NCBI GenBank assembly: GCA_023245975.1
Contig: JAHFJF010000027.1
Span: 1 to 9,565, forward strand
Length of the DNA: 9,565 nucleotides
Direction: 5' to 3'
Source: an archaeon
Lineage (GTDB): Archaea; Nanobdellota; Nanobdellia; SCGC-AAA011-G17; GW2011-AR17
Shown here in pieces: positions 6,244-9,565 of the stretch. The position numbers and the translations under genes were made by a program. Numbering within the stretch: the stretch's first letter is position 1; the number at the start of each line of letters is the position of its first letter. The notes beneath the pieces were generated by a model, which was not told the DNA's origin, did no database searches, and saw only the letters and a program-made list of their open reading frames with translations.

Positions 6244-6669
6244 CTATTGACCTTCCTGCTTCTGGAATGGTCTTGGGGCAAAGGCTGTTGTTGTAGCCTG
6301 CTTCTCCCTAACGAATTTCTCTAAAAGCAGAAGCCCTTTTGCTATGTTCTTGTTTTGCTCAAGGAGATCATCTAGCTTGACCATTAATGGGTCTTCATAT
6401 TTGCCTTTCTTGATGTGCTCTCCAGCTTCTGTGAACAAAGTAACCATGGAATTGACATTCTTGTTCAATGCCCTTAATTCAACCAATAAGTCTGCTACTT
6501 TATGCTGCAATGATAAATTGCTTTCTATGAACATATCAACTATCTTGTCTTTTGTGAATTCTGAATGATCCCTTGATTGAGCAGGCCTTTCATGCTCCCT
6601 TGGCATGGTTGTAGTATTCTGTAAGGCTACTGGCTTTTTTGCAGAAATCGGTTTTCGTGGCTCTGGCAT
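6244..6669 (-). CDS. Soluble coiled-coil protein with disordered ends (first gene of operon)
   Basis: I recognise no named family in this 141-residue protein. Residues 1-36 are Pro, Lys and Arg-rich and probably disordered. Residues 37-86 (core MFIESNLSLQHKVADLLVEL at 46-65, then LNKNVNSMVTLF) have heptad-like hydrophobic spacing and look like a coiled coil. A KKGKYEDP break at 87-94 is followed by a second amphipathic helix at 95-122 (MVKLDDLLEQNKNIAKGLLL). The last 19 residues are Gln, Thr and Pro-rich. There is no signal peptide or membrane segment. I have the impression that similar short coiled-coil proteins occur in other DPANN genomes, which needs a search. The stop TAG (6244-6246) lies 3 nt before the next gene's ATG. 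GAGGT at 6677-6681, 7 nt upstream, supports this start. A structural or adaptor role for its operon partners is an inference. Confidence 0.8.
   Translation of the reverse strand: MPEPRKPISAKKPVALQNTTTMPREHERPAQSRDHSEFTKDKIVDMFIESNLSLQHKVADLLVELRALNKNVNSMVTLFTEAGEHIKKGKYEDPLMVKLDDLLEQNKNIAKGLLLLEKFVREKQATTTAFAPRPFQKQEGQ
6249..6257 (-). promoter_or_regulatory. Shine-Dalgarno-like sequence for the secretion-ATPase N-domain gene
   Basis: AGGAAGGTC lies 8 nt before the ATG at 6240, inside the last codons of the coiled-coil gene. It is a partial match to GGAGGTGA and fits re-initiation within the operon. Confidence 0.45.
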
Positions 6670-6676
6670 TTGAATT

Positions 6677-6681
6677 ACCTC
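6677..6681 (-). promoter_or_regulatory. Shine-Dalgarno for the coiled-coil gene
   Basis: GAGGT lies 7 nt before the ATG at 6669, inside a predicted leader of about 20 nt. It shows that this operon does not use the leaderless mode seen at most other first genes here. Confidence 0.55.
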
Positions 6682-6710
6682 TTTTTAATATAACTAATAA
6701 TTAGGCGATT

Positions 6711-6723
6711 TAATTTATAAATG
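6711..6723 (-). promoter_or_regulatory. TATA element of the three-gene operon
   Basis: CATTTATAAATTA on the minus strand is centred about 48 bp before the ATG at 6669. Transcription would start near 6690, giving a leader of about 20 nt that includes GAGGT. It is divergent from the AlaX promoter. Confidence 0.6.
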
Positions 6724-6730
6724 TTTTGAA

Positions 6731-6743
6731 AAGCTTTATTAAA
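6731..6743 (+). promoter_or_regulatory. TATA element of the AlaX gene
   Basis: AAGCTTTATTAAA is centred about 29 bp before the ATG at 6767, giving a leaderless or near-leaderless mRNA. It carries the RGCTT start shared with other promoters in the window. Confidence 0.65.
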
Positions 6744-6766
6744 CTGGCTAAACTGCTTTCTCCAGC

Positions 6767-7474
6767 ATGGAAGAGCCTTTATACCTTAATGACTGCTACC
6801 TTAAAGAATTTGAGGCTACAGTTAAAGAAGTCAATGGAAGATTTGTTGTTTTAGACCAAACTGCATTCTATCCTGAAGGAGGGGGGCAGCCTTCTGACCA
6901 AGGCTTATTGAAATCTGCGAAAGGTAATTTTATAGTGAAATTCGTAAAAAAAATCTCTGGAGCTATACAGCACGAAGTTGATAACGAAGGGTTAGAAGCA
7001 GGAGATAAAATCAAAGGGGAAGTTGACTGGTACAGGAGATACAGGCTGATGAGATACCATACTGCTGCACATGTTGTTTCTGGCGTTGTAAATTCAATGA
7101 CCGGGGCCTTGATTACCGGAAATCAATTAGGCGAAGACAAATCTCGTGTAGATTTTGATTTAGAAAATTTCAATCCAGATATCCTTAAGGAAGTTGAGAA
7201 TAAATCAAATGATGCAATTAAGAAGGCAATTCCAGTCTTGATTGAAAACATGCCCAGAGAAAAGGCAATGGAAATTCCTTCGGTCTTTAAATTGAAAATG
7301 ATGCTGCCAGAATCTTTGCAAACTATAAGGGTAGTTTCTATCGGAGATGTTGACAGGCAGGCCTGCGGCGGAACTCACTTGAAGAATACTTCTGAAATTA
7401 AGAGATTAACCATAACTAAAACTGAAAATAAAGGCAAAAATAACAGACGGTTGTATTTTGTTTTGAATGAGTAA
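6767..7474 (+). CDS. alaX: AlaX-type trans-editing alanyl-tRNA deacylase (AlaX-M class)
   Basis: This free-standing relative of the AlaRS editing domain hydrolyses Ser (or Gly) wrongly attached to tRNA-Ala in the cytoplasm. The 235-residue protein has the N-terminal beta-barrel signature FYPEGGGQPSDQG (34-46), the zinc ligands HTAAH (98-102, His98 and His102), and CGGTHLKNTSEI (200-211) with Cys200 and His204. All four presumed zinc ligands are present. Length and the Gly-rich N-domain match the medium AlaX-M class rather than AlaX-S (about 150-160 residues) or AlaX-L, which has an extra C-terminal domain. It has its own promoter and is not in an operon. It ends 8 bp from the stop of the convergent thermosome gene. 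Activity on Ser versus Gly cannot be told apart here. Confidence 0.95.
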   Translation: MEEPLYLNDCYLKEFEATVKEVNGRFVVLDQTAFYPEGGGQPSDQGLLKSAKGNFIVKFVKKISGAIQHEVDNEGLEAGDKIKGEVDWYRRYRLMRYHTAAHVVSGVVNSMTGALITGNQLGEDKSRVDFDLENFNPDILKEVENKSNDAIKKAIPVLIENMPREKAMEIPSVFKLKMMLPESLQTIRVVSIGDVDRQACGGTHLKNTSEIKRLTITKTENKGKNNRRLYFVLNE

Positions 7475-7484
7475 AAATAAAATT
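7472..7484 (-). terminator. T-rich terminator after the thermosome gene
   Basis: Read on the minus strand, the thermosome stop codon runs into a tract reading about TTTTATTTTTAC, a plausible intrinsic oligo-U terminator of the archaeal type without a hairpin. It overlaps the stop of the convergent AlaX gene. Confidence 0.45.
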
Positions 7485-9096
7485 ACTCCATTCCAGGCAT
7501 TCCGCCCATTCCTGGTGGCATTTGCGGGCCTTTTGAAGAAGAGCCTGCAATAACATCATCAATTCTTAATATTAATTCAGCAACTTCAGATGCAGATTTA
7601 ACAGCCTGGGTCTTTATCTTCAATGGCTCTATTACGCCCATCTTCCAGGCATCTACAACTTTACCCTTGAAAACATCAATTCCTGCCCACTTCTGCTTTG
7701 CATCATGCTTTGCCTTAAGTTCTGTAAGCATATCAATGGGATCCAATCCGGCATTCTCTGCCAATGTTCTTGGAACTACTTCCATGGCGTCAGCAAAAGC
7801 CAATACTGCCAATTGCTCTCTTCCGGATAATGTGTTTGCATATTCCCTTAGCTTTCTTGAAACTTCAATCTCGGCTGCGCCAGCTCCAGCAACTACCTTG
7901 CCGTTCTTCAATGCAGCTGCCAAATCTCCAAGAGCATCTTTTACTGCCCTCTCAACTTCGGCAACAACATGCTGTGTGCCTCCTTTAAGGAATATCGTAA
8001 CTGCCTTTGGATTTTTGCACTCTCGAACATAAGTCAGCTCTTCATCGCCAGTCTTAATTTCTTCTACAGAGCCTGCCTGCCCTAAGTCTTCCTTGTTTAT
8101 CTCTGAAATCTTACCTAGGATTCTTGCGCCTGTTGCCCTTGATAATTGTTCCATGTCGGATTTCTTTACCCTTCTTGCAACATAAACTCCTGCTTTTGCA
8201 AGGAAATATTGCACCAAGTCATCAACTCCCTTTTGGCAGAAAACAACATTTGCACCTGACTTGATTATCTTGTCTGACATATCTTTTAGCATCTTTTCTT
8301 CTTGATCGACAAAAGTCTGCAACTGGGAAGGATCGTTAATCTGTATCTTTGCGTCTATTTCTGTGCTCTTGATTTCCAAGGCAGCATCTATCAATGCTAT
8401 TTTTGCATTTTTCACTAATTTAGGCATTCCAGGATGGGCTCTTTCCTTATCAAGGACTATTCCCTGTATCAATTCAGAATCTTCTATTCCGCCGCCGACT
8501 TTCTTTTCAAGCTTTATGTTCTCTAAATCTACTAAATTACCATCAGCAACCATTTTTACTGCAGTGACAATGATGTCTGCGAGCTTTTCCTTTGAAGCTT
8601 CAGCACCCTTGCCAGTCATTGCAGTTTCTGCGATTTTCCTTAATGTAGCATCATCATTCTTTGACAGGTTTTCAGCCATCTGGTTTAGGTAAATCTGTGC
8701 ATGCTCTGCAGCCTGCCTGTAACCTTTAACAATCACTGTAGGATGAATTTCCTGGTCTAATAATCGTTCAGCATTCTTCAATAATTCTCCGGCCAAGATT
8801 ACTGCGGTTGTAGTGCCATCTCCTACCTGCTCTTCCTGGGTTTTAGCTACTTCAACAATCATTTTAGCAGTTGGATGTTCAATCTGCATCTCATTTAGAA
8901 TTGTAACGCCGTCATTTGTAACTGTAATATCTCCTAAAGAATCGACAATCATCTTATCCATGCCTTTCGGGCCCAAAGTTGTCCTTACAGTCTCTGCCAC
9001 TAGCTTGGCAGCCATTATATTATTCCTTTGTGCGTCTCTGCCTAGAGTTCTTTGAGTATTCTCTGACAGTATGTATATTGGTTGTTGTTGTGCCAT
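7483..9096 (-). CDS. ths: Thermosome subunit (group II chaperonin)
   Basis: This is a subunit of the cytoplasmic double-ring, built-in-lid chaperonin that folds proteins with ATP hydrolysis. The 537-residue protein is full length. It shows [10 protein letters not shown] (40-49), TNDGVTIL (60-67) and GDGTTTAV (92-99) of the equatorial nucleotide site, and apical and lid segments at about 200-370 with a helical protrusion near 241-275. Further landmarks are CQKGVDDL (287-294), the catalytic-Asp helix [10 protein letters not shown] with Asp387, GAGAAEIE (404-411) and [10 protein letters not shown] (448-457). The C-terminal [10 protein letters not shown] tail is of the kind that projects into the ring cavity. 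No residue expected for ATPase activity appears to be lost. Promoter and leader differ from the neighbours: there is a leader of about 38 nt with AGGAG 9 nt before the ATG and a small palindrome, which may allow separate regulation. Whether other subunit genes exist elsewhere is unknown. Confidence 0.98.
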   Translation of the reverse strand: MAQQQPIYILSENTQRTLGRDAQRNNIMAAKLVAETVRTTLGPKGMDKMIVDSLGDITVTNDGVTILNEMQIEHPTAKMIVEVAKTQEEQVGDGTTTAVILAGELLKNAERLLDQEIHPTVIVKGYRQAAEHAQIYLNQMAENLSKNDDATLRKIAETAMTGKGAEASKEKLADIIVTAVKMVADGNLVDLENIKLEKKVGGGIEDSELIQGIVLDKERAHPGMPKLVKNAKIALIDAALEIKSTEIDAKIQINDPSQLQTFVDQEEKMLKDMSDKIIKSGANVVFCQKGVDDLVQYFLAKAGVYVARRVKKSDMEQLSRATGARILGKISEINKEDLGQAGSVEEIKTGDEELTYVRECKNPKAVTIFLKGGTQHVVAEVERAVKDALGDLAAALKNGKVVAGAGAAEIEVSRKLREYANTLSGREQLAVLAFADAMEVVPRTLAENAGLDPIDMLTELKAKHDAKQKWAGIDVFKGKVVDAWKMGVIEPLKIKTQAVKSASEVAELILRIDDVIAGSSSKGPQMPPGMGGMPGME

Positions 9097-9105
9097 TTTA
9101 CTTAA

Positions 9106-9110
9106 CTCCT
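9106..9110 (-). promoter_or_regulatory. Shine-Dalgarno of the thermosome gene
   Basis: AGGAG lies 9 nt before the ATG at 9096, inside a predicted leader of about 38 nt. It confirms this start codon. Confidence 0.65.
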
Positions 9111-9119
9111 ATATGTTTA

Positions 9120-9130
9120 GTTCTTAGAAC
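9120..9130. promoter_or_regulatory. Small palindrome in the thermosome leader, possible operator
   Basis: GTTCTTAGAAC is a perfect inverted repeat of 5-bp arms around one base. It lies just downstream of the inferred thermosome transcription start near 9135, where an archaeal repressor could block RNA polymerase. No regulator is known from the window, so chance is possible. Confidence 0.3.
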
Positions 9131-9156
9131 TTTGCTGAATGGTATTGTCTAGAGCT

Positions 9157-9170
9157 TATTTATAAAGCTT
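9157..9170 (-). promoter_or_regulatory. TATA element of the thermosome gene
   Basis: AAGCTTTATAAATA on the minus strand is a near-ideal archaeal TATA element. It is centred about 66-68 bp before the ATG, so transcription would start near 9135 and leave a leader of about 38 nt. AGCTT/AAGCT arms (9153-9157 and 9165-9169) flank the core. Confidence 0.7.
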
Positions 9171-9190
9171 ATGGTTGTTTTTTCTTTAAA

Positions 9191-9206
9191 GGCAAAATAT
9201 ATAAGC
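9191..9206 (+). promoter_or_regulatory. TATA element of the aminotransferase gene
   Basis: The stretch GGCAAAATATATAAGC contains a TATATAA core centred about 28 bp before the ATG at 9230. This fits a leaderless transcript and helps fix the start codon of the edge-truncated gene. Confidence 0.65.
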
Positions 9207-9229
9207 TGCTATGAAAAATCTGATTTTGG

Positions 9230-9565
9230 ATGAGAAAAGACTTTACCAGTGATAGGTCAAAACAAATTGAGGTCAGTCCCACCATGCTCTTGGATGCCAA
9301 AGCCAAGGCAATGATTGCAAATGGGGAGGATGTAATAAACTTCTCTGTTGGGGAACTAGATTTTCCTGTCCCAGATTTAGTTAAGGAAGAAATAAAGAAA
9401 GCTCTTGATGAGAATTTTACGAAGTATACTCCTGCTGGCGGCATTCCTGAACTTAAAGAGGCTATATGCAATAAGCTTAGATATGAAAATAAAATGAACT
9501 ATGGCCTTGAGAATATTGTTGTGACAACTGGAGCCAAGCAGGCTTTGTATAATGCAATGCTCGCT
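9230..9565 (+). CDS. Class I PLP-dependent aminotransferase, aspartate aminotransferase-like (5' part)
   Basis: An open frame of 112 codons runs from ATG 9230 to the right edge without a stop. The translation matches the N-terminal third of class I/II aminotransferases of the AspB type, cytoplasmic enzymes that move an amino group between aspartate (or a related donor) and 2-oxo acids. Visible landmarks are LLDAKAKAMIANGEDVINF (residues 20-38), VGELDF near 40-45 where the family usually has GEPDF, the strongly conserved KYTPAGGIPELKEAI (65-79) and VVTTGAKQALYNAML (97-111). The PLP-binding lysine and the active-site arginine are beyond the edge, so the exact substrate cannot be judged. The start is set by the TATA element 28 bp upstream. 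The gene is divergent from the thermosome gene. Confidence 0.92.
   Translation, partial: MRKDFTSDRSKQIEVSPTMLLDAKAKAMIANGEDVINFSVGELDFPVPDLVKEEIKKALDENFTKYTPAGGIPELKEAICNKLRYENKMNYGLENIVVTTGAKQALYNAMLA

Larger units (their letters stand above)
4981..6669 (-). other. Three-gene operon: coiled-coil protein, secretion-ATPase N-domain protein, UBA-like protein
   Basis: Three minus-strand genes are separated by 3 bp and 0 bp. Only the first has a recognisable TATA element, and each has a Shine-Dalgarno-like sequence (6677-6681, 6249-6257, 5285-5291). Co-transcription and coordinated translation are therefore very likely. All three products look cytoplasmic and have Pro-rich, probably flexible segments next to compact helical parts, as in subunits of one assembly. 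The function of the set is unknown. Confidence 0.8.

Noticed and set aside
7667..9055. Several plus-strand open frames opposite the thermosome gene
   Set aside because: These are antisense shadows of a highly conserved chaperonin gene with biased codon use; no promoter or start signals support them.
9171..9233. 20-codon upstream reading frame overlapping the aminotransferase start (ATGA)
   Set aside because: It spans the TATA element of the aminotransferase gene and would need an unsupported upstream start; the peptide has no recognisable feature. Probably chance.
1..9565. tRNA, rRNA, CRISPR arrays, insertion sequences or attachment sites
   Set aside because: No cloverleaf-like run, regular repeat-spacer array, transposase motif or terminal inverted repeat was seen by eye on either strand; intergenic gaps are all under 100 bp.

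Overview
The window looks like chromosomal DNA of an AT-rich archaeon, most plausibly a member of the DPANN radiation (Woesearchaeota/Pacearchaeota-like). The evidence is a group II chaperonin (thermosome), a free-standing AlaX editing protein, an archaeal-type RNA m5C methyltransferase, and strong TATA elements about 27-29 bp upstream of most start codons, as expected for leaderless archaeal transcripts. The phylum assignment is an inference; the archaeal assignment is firm. No tRNA, rRNA, CRISPR array, insertion sequence or phage gene was seen. Coding density is very high and no gene-free stretch exceeds 100 bp.

Layout. Positions 2-340 (+) hold the C-terminal end of a Cys-rich, membrane-anchored surface protein. 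Positions 364-1260 (+) encode a Nol1/Nop2/Sun-type RNA cytosine-C5 methyltransferase. Positions 1306-2748 (+) encode a secreted YcbB/LdtD-like L,D-transpeptidase with peptidoglycan-binding repeats, an enzyme class associated with bacterial murein. Abutting it tail-to-tail with no spacer, 2749-3822 (-) encodes a GH113-like glycoside hydrolase with a twin-arginine leader. Positions 3904-4413 (+) encode an ICMT/PEMT-family membrane methyltransferase, and 4458-4997 (+) a minimal MscS-like channel lacking the C-terminal cage.

Positions 6669-4981 (-) form a tight three-gene operon. It encodes a coiled-coil protein, a protein that resembles the N-terminal domain of type II/IV secretion or archaellum ATPases but stops where the RecA-like ATPase domain should begin, and a small helical UBA-like protein. 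Positions 6767-7474 (+) encode AlaX. Positions 7483-9096 (-) encode the thermosome. From 9230 to the window end (+) lies the start of a class I aspartate-type aminotransferase, left open by the edge.

Themes. Three neighbouring genes at the left (surface protein, L,D-transpeptidase, Tat-exported glycosidase) point to the cell envelope or to interaction with polymers of other cells. The ICMT-like enzyme and MscS-like channel add membrane functions. The methyltransferase, AlaX and thermosome are translation and proteostasis housekeeping genes. First genes appear leaderless, whereas the two genes inside the operon, its first gene and the thermosome have Shine-Dalgarno-like sequences, so two modes of translation initiation coexist. 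The two observations most worth following up are the intact L,D-transpeptidase in an archaeal setting and the ATPase-less secretion-ATPase N-domain operon.
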